A stretch of 64,000 nucleotides of DNA, from the NCBI RefSeq assembly GCF_003946555.1, contig NZ_RHOO01000014.1:1-64000 (forward strand), read 5' to 3'. A model generated the notes under the pieces. It searched no databases. It saw only the letters and a list, made by a program, of their open reading frames with translations, and was not told the DNA's origin. Made by a program: the position numbers and the translations under genes. Positions 1 through 7,888 of this stretch are shown one piece after another; the first letter of the stretch is position 1; the number at the start of each line of letters is the position of its first letter. The stretch comes from Companilactobacillus hulinensis (lineage in GTDB: Bacteria > Bacillota > Bacilli > Lactobacillales > Lactobacillaceae).

Positions 1-450
1 TTTTAAAATAATTTTTCAACGACTATCAAGTTGGAAGCTCTCAAGTCGTTGTCGCCGTTGCTCTGTCGCAACAACAAGTAATATCTTACTATTGGAATAT
101 CATCATTGCAAGTGTTTTTAAAAACTTTTTTCAATTTTCTTAAAAAGAGATTTGAATTCAAACATTTGCTTTTCAATATTCAAGTAATATTGTACAGAAA
201 CCTACTATAGTATGTCAACGATTCAAGTAACATCTACCAGTTCAATTTTCGTGCCACAAGTACTCGACACTTTTTTGAATGATTGCTGATAATGGTACTC
301 CCTAGTACAGATCAATACAACAAAAAGACATCTTCTAGATAGAAACACCATTCAAAATATCTATTCTTGTACAGAGTTATGAAACACCTTTGAACCTGTA
401 TCTGGCATATTATTCAAAATATCCATACCTTCTGTACTAATATCAATCCC
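1..450. other. Intergenic stretch without a recognisable gene
   Basis: I see no convincing coding region here. A short inverted repeat, CAACGACT at 17-24 with AGTCGTTG at 44-51, could form a hairpin. A 12-bp direct repeat ATTCAAAATATC occurs at 350-361 and 412-423, and GAAACACC occurs at 342-349 and 381-388. It may be a decayed gene or the 3' flank of the acetyltransferase gene. Nothing more can be supported. Confidence 0.4.
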
Positions 451-948
451 TTACTGGTCAACGAGCTTCTTTTGCATCCAAACAATGTCATACCAAGTAT
501 CGAATTTGAATCCAACTTTCTTGAACGTACCTACTAACTCGTACCCCATTCTCTCGTGGAACCTTATGCTACTAGTATTCTGTTCTGTGATGCATGCCAG
601 AATGTTAACTATTTTTTGCTGCAGCAATTTCTGTTCCAGTTCATGATACAGCATCTTTCCAATACCCTGACCTCTAAACTGACTATCAACATAGATACTA
701 ATCTCTACTGTCCAGTTATACGCATCCCTAGAATTATAAGTATCAGCATATGCATATCCGACTACTTTGCCAGCATCTTCAGCCACTAAATACGGATATT
801 TTTTCGATATGCTTTTTATTCTTGAAACAAATTCTTCTATAGTAGGAACTTCGTATTCAAAAGTTATCGCAGTATCCAATACATATGGCGCATAAATTCC
901 TAGTAGTACTTGTGCATCCTCTTCTGTTACTGGCCTTATCTCAGTCAT
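451..948 (-). CDS. GNAT family N-acetyltransferase (phosphinothricin acetyltransferase-like)
   Basis: A 165-residue cytosolic GNAT acetyltransferase that would move an acetyl group from acetyl-CoA to an amine. It opens with TEIRPVTEEDAQ and contains the acetyl-CoA loop QFRGQGIGKMLYHELE, followed by NTSSIRFHERMGYELVGTF, the usual GNAT motif B region. That order and the length fit the Pat/YncA branch, whose members acetylate small amines or methionine derivatives; the substrate here is not known. I chose the internal ATG at 948 because AGGAG lies about 8 nt upstream; the longer frame (ATG at 978) has no such site and would run into the terminator at 965-1018. It appears to be a single-gene unit. 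Confidence 0.85.
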   Translation of the reverse strand: MTEIRPVTEEDAQVLLGIYAPYVLDTAITFEYEVPTIEEFVSRIKSISKKYPYLVAEDAGKVVGYAYADTYNSRDAYNWTVEISIYVDSQFRGQGIGKMLYHELEQKLLQQKIVNILACITEQNTSSIRFHERMGYELVGTFKKVGFKFDTWYDIVWMQKKLVDQ

Positions 949-964
949 ATGGCAATCTCCTAAC

Positions 965-1018
965 TCAAAAAGCGTCACGTATCTATATCCTAATAAGGAC
1001 TAAGATTCCGTGACGCTT
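965..1018 (-). terminator. Intrinsic terminator after the phosphodiesterase gene
   Basis: AAGCGTCACG (970-979) pairs with CGTGACGCTT (1009-1018). On the minus strand the stem is followed by a T run at 969-965, so it should end transcription of the 1073-1891 gene just before the acetyltransferase start. Confidence 0.75.
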
Positions 1019-1072
1019 CTTTATTATGATTGGCTTTTATTTTAGTCTAAGGAATCCCATCCCGCAACAATC

Positions 1073-1891
1073 TTATTCTTTACACCAGCCAGTATGAGTA
1101 ATCGGTACTTGATTGATAATATCATGATGCGTCAATAAATAACGAGTCTCTACTCCCACTCTATCATCTTCCAAAGTAATAATGTCGTAGCACGTCGAAT
1201 CCATAACCAAATGATTATGATGATTATCGCAATTAATGTGATAAGCACTTGAATCAGCGGCACTATATAGAATATTGTCCTGCTCAAATGTATCTCCGAA
1301 ATGAATATGTCCTGAAAGAACTGCTCTGACATTAGTACCCTTGATAGTTTCTACAAATTCCCGACTATTTTGAAGAATACTATAACGCATGTGTCGTAAA
1401 GATGGTCCATCGATAGGATGATGAATGAATATCAAAGAAGAGTTCTTTGTACTATTGTTCAATTCATGCTGCAACCATGATAATTGGGTCGAGTCGATCT
1501 CACCTTGTTCAAGATCACCTAACTTGCTATCCAAAAAGAAAATATCACACTCATTTGTTGAAATACTATAGTAGTACTTGTCGCGTGGCTCTTCTTTCAA
1601 ATATCCACGATAAAATGCCTCTGTACGATCATGATTACCAAGAATTACATAAACCGGCAGTTTAAGTTTGTTACTTTGATAATCTATAATGTCGTGCAGC
1701 TTCCGATAATCAAATTCAATGCCTTCATGAACCAAATCACCACTTATTACAATAAGGTCAGGTTTGTCTGCCATTATCTCAACGTCTTGAAAGACATTTT
1801 GCAGCTTCAAATATGGATCAACTCTCTGATGATTGGCTGGTCGAGCATCCCGCGGAGTTAAATGGGTATCAGTAATCTGAACTATTTTCAT
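1073..1891 (-). CDS. Metallophosphoesterase, cyclic-nucleotide phosphodiesterase-like (CpdA/Icc type)
   Basis: A 272-residue calcineurin-like phosphoesterase. The metal-binding blocks appear in order: QITDTHL near the N terminus, ISGDLVHEG near residue 50, LGNHDR near residue 85, and SGHIHFGDT near residue 195. This set is typical of the CpdA/Icc group, which hydrolyses cyclic nucleotides or related phosphodiesters in the cytosol with two metal ions. The substrate cannot be settled from sequence. The start is supported by a GGGGGA site upstream. It is transcribed alone, ends in the hairpin at 965-1018, and is divergent from the ABC-LytTR regulator, with about 110 bp between the start codons. 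Confidence 0.85.
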   Translation of the reverse strand: MKIVQITDTHLTPRDARPANHQRVDPYLKLQNVFQDVEIMADKPDLIVISGDLVHEGIEFDYRKLHDIIDYQSNKLKLPVYVILGNHDRTEAFYRGYLKEEPRDKYYYSISTNECDIFFLDSKLGDLEQGEIDSTQLSWLQHELNNSTKNSSLIFIHHPIDGPSLRHMRYSILQNSREFVETIKGTNVRAVLSGHIHFGDTFEQDNILYSAADSSAYHINCDNHHNHLVMDSTCYDIITLEDDRVGVETRYLLTHHDIINQVPITHTGWCKE

Positions 1892-1906
1892 TTCTATCGT
1901 CCCCCG

Positions 1907-1975
1907 ACAATTTTGTAACTAAATAATATCGAACAGACGTATAAAAACTATATAATTAATGTAACAATTGTGTAA
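1907..1975 (+). promoter_or_regulatory. Candidate promoter and LytTR direct repeats upstream of the ABC-LytTR gene
   Basis: A TATAAT hexamer sits at 1951-1956 with no good -35. Two near-identical 12-mers of the form ACAATTkTGTAA, at 1907-1918 and 1964-1975, flank it in direct orientation with 57 bp between starts. LytTR proteins usually bind direct repeats containing an ACAnTT core, so these are candidate autoregulatory sites. The spacing is wider than the usual 20-25 bp, which weakens the case. Confidence 0.35.
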
Positions 1976-2000
1976 ATTTTAGAAAGTGAGTTAATATACG

Positions 2001-2996
2001 ATGGCAATGATCTCAATGACCAACGTGACAAAACAAATAGCTGGGAAAAATATCTTAAAGAATGTCAGCTTAAGTCTTGATGCCAATTCCCAAATTGGTA
2101 TCAAAATGGCTCCAGCTGAAAGTAAGATACTATTCCAACTAATATCTAAAAGAATGCAACCATCAAGCGGGACTATCACTACAAATACTAATAACATTCT
2201 CTACGAACTTAGTAATGATGGACTGTATGATAATTTGACTGTCAAAAAGTATCTAACCTTATTCAACAAAATAGGTACCACTAATAAAAACATCTCAGAC
2301 TACTTACAGGAATTCTCAATTGCTGATATTTGGAACGTTAAGATCAAGAAACTAAGCATTGATCAAAAAAAACGTGTCAGCTTGTTGAGAATGTTCATTC
2401 TATCTCCAGAACTATTACTGATTGAGAGTCCATTGGCTAATTTGAGTGACGGCGGCATCGAACTATACTTACGAGCCATGAAATTTGTCAAAGATTCTGG
2501 AATCACTATCTTGACGACTTCTCATTATATAGAAGAATTATTATTGCTTGGCACTGATGTCTATCGCTATAACGCCAAAGTTGGATTGGAGAAAACTGAT
2601 ATTTCTGAAGAATCTGATTTTGAGGATGATAATAGTAATACTGATAAATTCCAACCTCAAAACGTCTTCAAAGTTGCCTGCAAGCTTGCAGACAAGACCA
2701 TATTCTTTAGCCCAGACGAAATTGACTTCATCGAAAGTATCAACTCCGTTAGTAATATTCGCATTGGCGAAGACTACTATCCATCTGCTCTAACTCTGAA
2801 TGAATTGGAAGAAAAATTAGCACACTTTGGATTCTATCGATGCCATCGATCATATCTCGTAAACTTACAGCGGATCTCAGAACTAATTAGTTACTCCAGG
2901 AATAGCTATACCCTGGTACTTAAAGGACCAGCGAAAGAAAAGCTTCCATTATCTCGTGTAAAGGTGGAAGAATTACGCCAATTAATCGAAGCATAA
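2001..2996 (+). CDS. Regulator with a degenerate ABC ATPase domain fused to a LytTR DNA-binding domain
   Basis: A 331-residue protein. Residues 1-200 follow the ABC ATPase fold (NVTKQIAGKNILKNVSLSL at the start, LSIDQKKRVSL at the signature position, TTSHYIEE at the H-loop), but the catalytic elements are decayed. The Walker A position reads MAPAESKI with no GxxGxGK, and the Walker B end reads LLLIESP where LLLDEP is expected. ATP hydrolysis is therefore unlikely. Residues 225-331 match a LytTR domain (FYRCHRSYLVNLQRI, then LPLSRVKVEELR), which binds DNA. The gene lies directly before an ABC exporter pair on the same strand, so control of that exporter is the simple inference. An ABC-LytTR architecture is known in Firmicutes but little studied. 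Confidence 0.8.
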   Translation: MAMISMTNVTKQIAGKNILKNVSLSLDANSQIGIKMAPAESKILFQLISKRMQPSSGTITTNTNNILYELSNDGLYDNLTVKKYLTLFNKIGTTNKNISDYLQEFSIADIWNVKIKKLSIDQKKRVSLLRMFILSPELLLIESPLANLSDGGIELYLRAMKFVKDSGITILTTSHYIEELLLLGTDVYRYNAKVGLEKTDISEESDFEDDNSNTDKFQPQNVFKVACKLADKTIFFSPDEIDFIESINSVSNIRIGEDYYPSALTLNELEEKLAHFGFYRCHRSYLVNLQRISELISYSRNSYTLVLKGPAKEKLPLSRVKVEELRQLIEA

Positions 2997-3021
2997 CGGT
3001 CCAATAACGCACAACTCGGAG

Positions 3022-3050
3022 ATTGCCTGACACAGTTGGGCAATTTTTTA
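3022..3050 (+). terminator. Intrinsic terminator after the ABC-LytTR gene
   Basis: ATTGCC (3022-3027) pairs with GGCAAT (3039-3044), followed by a T6 run. It separates the regulator from the exporter genes, so these probably have their own promoter in the 3050-3100 gap. Confidence 0.65.
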
Positions 3051-3108
3051 ATACAATCATTGGCTCCCCTTTTAATATTAATCTCGTAAACAAGAAAAGG
3101 AGAACGCA

Positions 3109-3963
3109 ATGACACAACCAGATATAATTACAGTTGAGCACATATCTAAGTATTTCAAAAATCAAGACGCTCTAAAGGATTTGAGCTTCTCAATTAAATC
3201 AGGAGAAATATTCGGTTTATTAGGACCTTCTGGAGCTGGCAAAACTACTACTATTAAAATATTGACTGGACAGCTTAAACAAACCAATGGATCAGCATCG
3301 GTACTAGGAGTACCTATTGAAGAAATCAACGAAAGTATTTATGAACAAATTGGCATCGTTTCTCATAACAGTGGTTTATATGACAAACTATCCGTTTATA
3401 AGAATCTAGAGATATTCACCAGAATATTGAACGTACCAAAGGCTAGAATTAACAAAATCCTTAAACAGGTTGGATTGCTATCAGACAGAAAGAAAATTGC
3501 CGGCAAATTATCACAAGGAATGCGTCAAAGATTGATTCTGGCTAGAGCTGTACTTCATCAGCCAAAAGTATTATTCCTAGATGAACCGACTAGTGGCTTA
3601 GATCCAAGTACACAAATTGAAATCCATCGTTTGATCATGGAATTACGGGACAACGGCACAGCGGTCTTCCTAACAACTCATAATATGGAAGAAGCCGATA
3701 AACTATGTGATCATTTGGCACTATTAAATGATGGAAAAATTGTAGAAACTGGTACGCCACGAGATATACGTTTAAGACACAACAAGAAGAAGCAATATAA
3801 AGTTCTACTAAAAAATAATCAAGAACTGACATTAACACAATCTGAAGAAACAACTCAAAAAATCAATTGGTGGATGACTAGCAACGAACTAGTAACCATT
3901 CATTCATGTGAACCAACATTGGAAACAGTCTTCATCGAAGTAACCGGGAGGAAATTAATTTGA
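3109..3963 (+). CDS. ABC transporter ATP-binding protein
   Basis: A 284-residue cytosolic ATPase subunit with intact motifs: Walker A GPSGAGKTT near residue 40, signature LSQGMRQRL near 135, Walker B LFLDEPTSGLD near 155 and H-loop TTHNMEEAD near 188. The C-terminal extension of about 70 residues is typical of drug, antibiotic or lantibiotic exporters of the DrrA/CcmA type. It overlaps the permease start by 4 nt, so the two are translationally coupled. An AAAGGAG site precedes the start. Function: energises export through the partner at 3960; the substrate is unknown. Confidence 0.9.
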   Translation: MTQPDIITVEHISKYFKNQDALKDLSFSIKSGEIFGLLGPSGAGKTTTIKILTGQLKQTNGSASVLGVPIEEINESIYEQIGIVSHNSGLYDKLSVYKNLEIFTRILNVPKARINKILKQVGLLSDRKKIAGKLSQGMRQRLILARAVLHQPKVLFLDEPTSGLDPSTQIEIHRLIMELRDNGTAVFLTTHNMEEADKLCDHLALLNDGKIVETGTPRDIRLRHNKKKQYKVLLKNNQELTLTQSEETTQKINWWMTSNELVTIHSCEPTLETVFIEVTGRKLI

Positions 3964-4682
3964 AATTATCAATTAGAAAAATCAACGCTATTTTTCAGCT
4001 AAAGATCCAATCTATCTTCACCAATATGTCAGTCATGGTTGCGCCAATACTAGCAATTGGATTTGTATTGATCATGAAACTATCTATGCCTAAAATGGTG
4101 GCAACTGGTGCATTTCTTCTGGGATTTGGAGTATTATTCAATGCTATCATGGGCGGAATTATGATGGGAAGTTACCCACTAGCAGAAGAAAAAGAAAAAA
4201 ATACCCTGCGAGTACTAATGACATCATCAGTCAATGGAGCCGAGTTTATTATTGGCAGTATTCTGCCGTCAATACTTATTATATTCATCATAAATATAAT
4301 TTTAGTTCCGGTCGCTGGCATTCCCATCAACAAGATTGAATGGCCCATCTATCTTATTTATACAACATTGAGTGGATTAATCAGTATTTTGATTGGATAT
4401 ATCGTCGGTATTTACTCCAAGAATCAAATGCAGGCTGGAAATCTCAGTATGCCGATCTTATTGATTTTCACGATGACACCAATGTTTCAAATGATCAATA
4501 AGACTGTCGCCCACATTGCATCCTTCACATACTCTGGTACTATTATTGATTTCATCAACGATATGTTACTGAAGGGATATTCACTTAATTTCAAGAATAT
4601 TGCCATTCTTAGTGTTTGGACAATCGCTGGAATTGTATTTTTCATCTACGCCTACACTAAGCACGGACTTGATTCTGAATAG
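3960..4682 (+). CDS. ABC-2 type transporter permease
   Basis: A 240-residue integral membrane protein with about six hydrophobic segments (for example around residues 20-45, 50-75, 100-125, 135-160, 165-185 and 215-235). It starts with TTG, overlapping the stop of the ATPase gene, with GGGAGG upstream. The sequence after segment two, YPLAEEKEKNTLRVLMTS, matches the conserved coupling region of ABC-2 exporters (E-K-E-x-x-T-L). It should form a homodimeric channel driven by the preceding ATPase. The neighbouring degenerate ABC-LytTR protein suggests export of, or response to, a peptide or toxic compound; that is inference. Confidence 0.85.
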   Translation: MKLSIRKINAIFQLKIQSIFTNMSVMVAPILAIGFVLIMKLSMPKMVATGAFLLGFGVLFNAIMGGIMMGSYPLAEEKEKNTLRVLMTSSVNGAEFIIGSILPSILIIFIINIILVPVAGIPINKIEWPIYLIYTTLSGLISILIGYIVGIYSKNQMQAGNLSMPILLIFTMTPMFQMINKTVAHIASFTYSGTIIDFINDMLLKGYSLNFKNIAILSVWTIAGIVFFIYAYTKHGLDSE

Positions 4683-4737
4683 GCTTAGAACTATACGCGC
4701 AAAAAGAATTATGTTACTCTGTAAAAAATAGATATTG

Positions 4738-4815
4738 TACGATCGGTTGGCGAAAGCTTCAAGGTAATTTCCTCTCAGGGGTGTGAGAGGGGTTATTTTG
4801 GAGTTTTTTTTTGCC
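4738..4815 (+). promoter_or_regulatory. Structured 5' leader of the antiporter gene with a terminator-like hairpin
   Basis: A GNRA-capped hairpin (GGC-GAAA-GCT, 4748-4757) is followed by a stronger stem, CCTCTCA (4771-4777) with TGAGAGG (4784-4790). The stem can be extended outward by G-U pairs and AAT/ATT. A nine-T run follows at 4804-4812, only 36 nt before the start codon. It could terminate the upstream exporter transcript or act as an attenuator for the antiporter. I do not recognise a known riboswitch consensus. Confidence 0.45.
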
Positions 4816-4847
4816 GAAATTTTTATTTAAAAGGAGATTTTTAATAT

Positions 4848-6023
4848 ATGGGCTTTTTAGGCGTATTAGTTATAATTTTGATCACAACGACTATCGTTGG
4901 TCACTACTCTTCCAGAATAGGAATTCCTGCTGTTATTGGACAGCTACTAGTAGGAATTGTTTTAGGACCAGCAATTCTGAATTGGGTAAGGCCGTCCGAA
5001 TTCATTCACGTATTCTCAGAAATGGGTGTAATTATTTTGATGTTTATCGCCGGTATCGAAAGTGACCTGAAGCTTCTCAAAAAATATCTCAAGCCTAGTA
5101 TTCTAGTGGCAATTCTTGGAGTTATCGTTCCTGTTGTACTAACTTACGGACTAGGAATAATGTTTAACCTCGGATTCAAAGAGAGTCTCTTCATCAGTGT
5201 TATTTTTGCCGCAACTTCTGTTTCTATCTCTGTAGCGGTACTCAAAGAAATGAACGTACTAAACGGAAAAGCTGGAGCCACAATTTTAGGGGCTGCCGTA
5301 GTTGATGATATTTTAGCAGTAATAATCTTAAGCGTTATGGTTAGTCTTCTCGGTGAAGGTAAAGAATCATCTAGTGGTACTTCTTTGGTGATGACATTTG
5401 CCATGCAATTACTATTTTTCATCGCAATTTATTTTGTGGTTAAATTCTTAGCTCCTTACATGGCCAAAATCGGTGAAAAGCTGTTTGTTCCAGTAGGACC
5501 AACTATCATGGCCCTGATTCTCTGTTTTGGAATGGCTTATTTGGCTGACTTGATTGGCCTTAGTTCTGTTGTTGGTGCCTTCTTCGCCGGAATCGCAATT
5601 TCTCAGACTAAAGTCTTGGAAGAAGTGGATCACAGTATTGAGCCAATTGGTTATGCTATTTTTATCCCAGTATTTTTTGTCAGTATTGGGCTAAATATGA
5701 CTCTGAACGGAATTCAGCATGATCTATGGTTTATTATTATTTTGACGATTATCGCAATCTTGTCTAAACTTGTTGGTGCCGGGTTAGGTGCTCGTTTATC
5801 CAAATTCACATTTGCGGAATCATATATGGTCGGTGCTGGAATGGTATCACGTGGAGAAATGGCATTGATCATTGCTCAAATCGGATATCAATCCAAATTG
5901 ATCTCATCAGATTATTATTCAGCTATAATTTCTGCAATAATTCTGACAACCTTGTTGGCCCCCTTCTTATTGAAGCATGCCGCAAAATTGTCACCGCAAA
6001 TTCCAAAAGACCTCAACCGGTAA
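4848..6023 (+). CDS. Cation:proton antiporter, CPA2 family
   Basis: A 391-residue polytopic membrane protein with about twelve hydrophobic segments. The N terminus IGIPAVIGQLLVGIVLGP is the classic Kef/NapA opening, and AATSVSISVAVL followed by AAVVDDILAVIIL gives the paired aspartates of the ion-binding site of electrogenic CPA2 exchangers. No C-terminal RCK/TrkA-N domain is present, so this is a NapA/GerN-like Na+ or K+/H+ antiporter rather than full-length KefC. Start ATG with AAGGAG. The DUF389 gene follows after 21 nt, so the two probably form an operon. Expression may be controlled by the hairpins in its leader. Confidence 0.88.
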   Translation: MGFLGVLVIILITTTIVGHYSSRIGIPAVIGQLLVGIVLGPAILNWVRPSEFIHVFSEMGVIILMFIAGIESDLKLLKKYLKPSILVAILGVIVPVVLTYGLGIMFNLGFKESLFISVIFAATSVSISVAVLKEMNVLNGKAGATILGAAVVDDILAVIILSVMVSLLGEGKESSSGTSLVMTFAMQLLFFIAIYFVVKFLAPYMAKIGEKLFVPVGPTIMALILCFGMAYLADLIGLSSVVGAFFAGIAISQTKVLEEVDHSIEPIGYAIFIPVFFVSIGLNMTLNGIQHDLWFIIILTIIAILSKLVGAGLGARLSKFTFAESYMVGAGMVSRGEMALIIAQIGYQSKLISSDYYSAIISAIILTTLLAPFLLKHAAKLSPQIPKDLNR

Positions 6024-6044
6024 TACTAATCCTTTGGAGTAATT

Positions 6045-7280
6045 ATGAATCAACCATCAGAAGAAGAATCTGAATTACGTATCGACACGATCGATGCCAG
6101 TGTTAGAGCTGATCTGAAGCTAGACTGGTCTAACTTTGCTATACTTTTTTGTTCCATTATCATCGCTAGTGTAGGTTTGAATATGAACTCAAGCCCAGTA
6201 ATAATCGGTGCTATGCTAATATCACCAATTATGGCGCCAATTACTGGGATTGGATATAGCATCGGTAGTGGTTACACCCGCTTGCTGCGAAAATCCGTCA
6301 CTATCTTTGTTATTGAATTGTCCATCGGTATAGTTGCGTCATCTCTGTATTTCACTCTGTCTCCAATGAAAGAAGCTAGTGAACAATTAATGAATCGAAC
6401 ATCCCCTACACTTTGGGACGTTCTAATTGCCTTCTTTGGTGGAATTGCAGGAATTATCGCTGCATCCAAAAAAACACCAGGAAATATTCTTCCTGGTGTC
6501 GCAATTGCCACAGCCTTAATGCCACCACTTTGTACCGTGGGCTATGGAATTAGTCAAGGAAACTGGTCAATCATCGGTGGAGCTGCCTACTTGTTCTTGA
6601 TCAACGCCTTTTTCATCGCACTATCCGCTTTGTTAGGAACAATCATTTTCCGACTACAAAGTGGACAGAAACTAGACCTTCCTTTAAAAAATCGTATTTT
6701 CACAATTGCCTTGGCCATTATCATCATCATTCCAAGTATGATCTCTGCCAGTTCAATCGTTAAACAATCATATGTGGAAGCTCAATTAGATCAATTTGTG
6801 ACCGCAGAATTAGGTAGTGTTTATGTTACTAAAAAAGACGTCAGTGATAACAAAATCACTCTGTCAGTTATTGGAAATTCTATTAATAAAACTCGTTTGA
6901 AATCTCTAAACAATGATTTGAATGAGTATCATCTTGGCGGATACTCACTAAAAATAAATCAACTGACTAATGGCGATTACATTACCACCGACGCCTTTAA
7001 TAAGTATGTTAAAGAACAAAATAATGTAAAAACTACGTCTGGAGACAATGAATCTAGCTTAGGAAAGTTGCAAGATAAGCTTATGTCAGCAAAATATAAC
7101 GACGATATTAAGGATGTTTATGTTGGCAATATGAAAGATAGTTCTGATGAGAAACACAAAGTAGTCTTCGTTAAGTTAACTGACGATGGTAAAAATGATA
7201 AGGATAATCTTGATAAGCAAATTCAAAAGCTTGTTAAGAAGACTATTTCTGATTCTGACGTTACTGTTATTTATAATTAG
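6045..7280 (+). CDS. DUF389 family membrane protein
   Basis: A 411-residue protein. Residues 25-245 hold the hydrophobic DUF389 core, with the conserved stretch NSSPVIIGAMLISPIMAPI near residue 48 and GVAIATALMPPLCTVGYG near 150. The last 160 residues are hydrophilic, rich in Lys, Asp and Asn, and probably face outward or into the cytosol as a soluble domain. No biochemical function is established for the family. The start has GGAG upstream, 21 nt after the antiporter stop, so a joint role in ion or envelope homeostasis is possible but unproven. Confidence 0.85.
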   Translation: MNQPSEEESELRIDTIDASVRADLKLDWSNFAILFCSIIIASVGLNMNSSPVIIGAMLISPIMAPITGIGYSIGSGYTRLLRKSVTIFVIELSIGIVASSLYFTLSPMKEASEQLMNRTSPTLWDVLIAFFGGIAGIIAASKKTPGNILPGVAIATALMPPLCTVGYGISQGNWSIIGGAAYLFLINAFFIALSALLGTIIFRLQSGQKLDLPLKNRIFTIALAIIIIIPSMISASSIVKQSYVEAQLDQFVTAELGSVYVTKKDVSDNKITLSVIGNSINKTRLKSLNNDLNEYHLGGYSLKINQLTNGDYITTDAFNKYVKEQNNVKTTSGDNESSLGKLQDKLMSAKYNDDIKDVYVGNMKDSSDEKHKVVFVKLTDDGKNDKDNLDKQIQKLVKKTISDSDVTVIYN

Positions 7281-7330
7281 TTAATTTTTGATCTCCGACT
7301 AGTTTAGATTCATTAATACTAAAATCACTG

Positions 7331-7366
7331 AGAACCTCCTATTCGCAAATTGAATTGGAGGCTCTT
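7331..7366 (+). terminator. Probable intrinsic terminator after the DUF389 gene
   Basis: AGAACCTCC (7331-7339) pairs, with one mismatch, with GGAGGCTCT (7357-7365), followed by TCTTAT. A second small inverted repeat, AGGAC/GTCCT (7375-7397), lies between it and the convergent DUF2200 gene and may serve that gene. Confidence 0.5.
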
Positions 7367-7400
7367 CTTATATAGGACAAATATTATTATAGGTCCTGTA

Positions 7401-7751
7401 TTATTTTCTCAAAATCTTGTCCATAGACTTACCCTTGGCCACTTCATCAACCAATTTATCCAAATAACGAAGTTTTTGCATGAGTGGATCTTCGATATTC
7501 TCTACTCTTATTCCACAAATAACACCGGTAATTAACTTAGCGTTGGGATTCATCTTTGGTGCTTGGTCATAGAATTCTTGCATCGTCACATCAGAGGCAA
7601 TTTGCTTTTGCAACAAAGTTTCATCATATCCCGTCAACCATTCAATCACTTGATCAACCTCTGCTTTGGTATGGTTTTTACGTTCAACTTTTTGAATATA
7701 CATTGGGTATATCTTGCTAAAGGGCATTTTGAATACTCGATCGTTTACCAC
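7401..7751 (-). CDS. DUF2200 family protein
   Basis: A 116-residue small cytosolic protein of the DUF2200 family, recognised from VFKMPFSKIYPMYIQKVERKG-like opening, EVDQVIEWLTGYD in the middle and LITGVICGIRVENIEDPLMQ near the end, which are the conserved blocks of this family. Members are about 110-120 residues, so this is full length. The function is unknown. It starts at GTG (7751) with GGAGG about 9 nt upstream. It stands alone, convergent with DUF389 and divergent from the M20 hydrolase gene. Confidence 0.85.
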   Translation of the reverse strand: MVNDRVFKMPFSKIYPMYIQKVERKNHTKAEVDQVIEWLTGYDETLLQKQIASDVTMQEFYDQAPKMNPNAKLITGVICGIRVENIEDPLMQKLRYLDKLVDEVAKGKSMDKILRK

Positions 7752-7846
7752 CGCGTTATTCCTCCACTTTTTTAACTAAAGTATACATGAAGCATAACCA
7801 TATCTATACAAAAACAACTTTTAATTAAATACTGCTGTAAGTATAC

Positions 7847-7860
7847 TGTAAGCGAATACA
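7847..7860 (+). promoter_or_regulatory. Candidate CcpA site (cre) at the M20 hydrolase promoter
   Basis: TGTAAGCGAATACA matches the cre consensus TGWAARCGNTWNCA at 13 of 14 positions. It directly follows a TATACT-like -10 (7842-7847), a position that usually means carbon catabolite repression. Confidence 0.55.
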
Positions 7861-7888
7861 ATTAATTTCATAAAGGAGCTTAACCGTT

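Noticed and set aside
1930-1943. LexA-like CGAACAGACGTATA upstream of the ABC-LytTR gene
   Set aside because: It misses the second half site at two positions and has no SOS-related gene next to it, so it is probably chance.
4683-4847. c-di-AMP (ydaO) or yybP-type riboswitch before the antiporter
   Set aside because: I could not find the core motifs of either class; only generic hairpins are visible.
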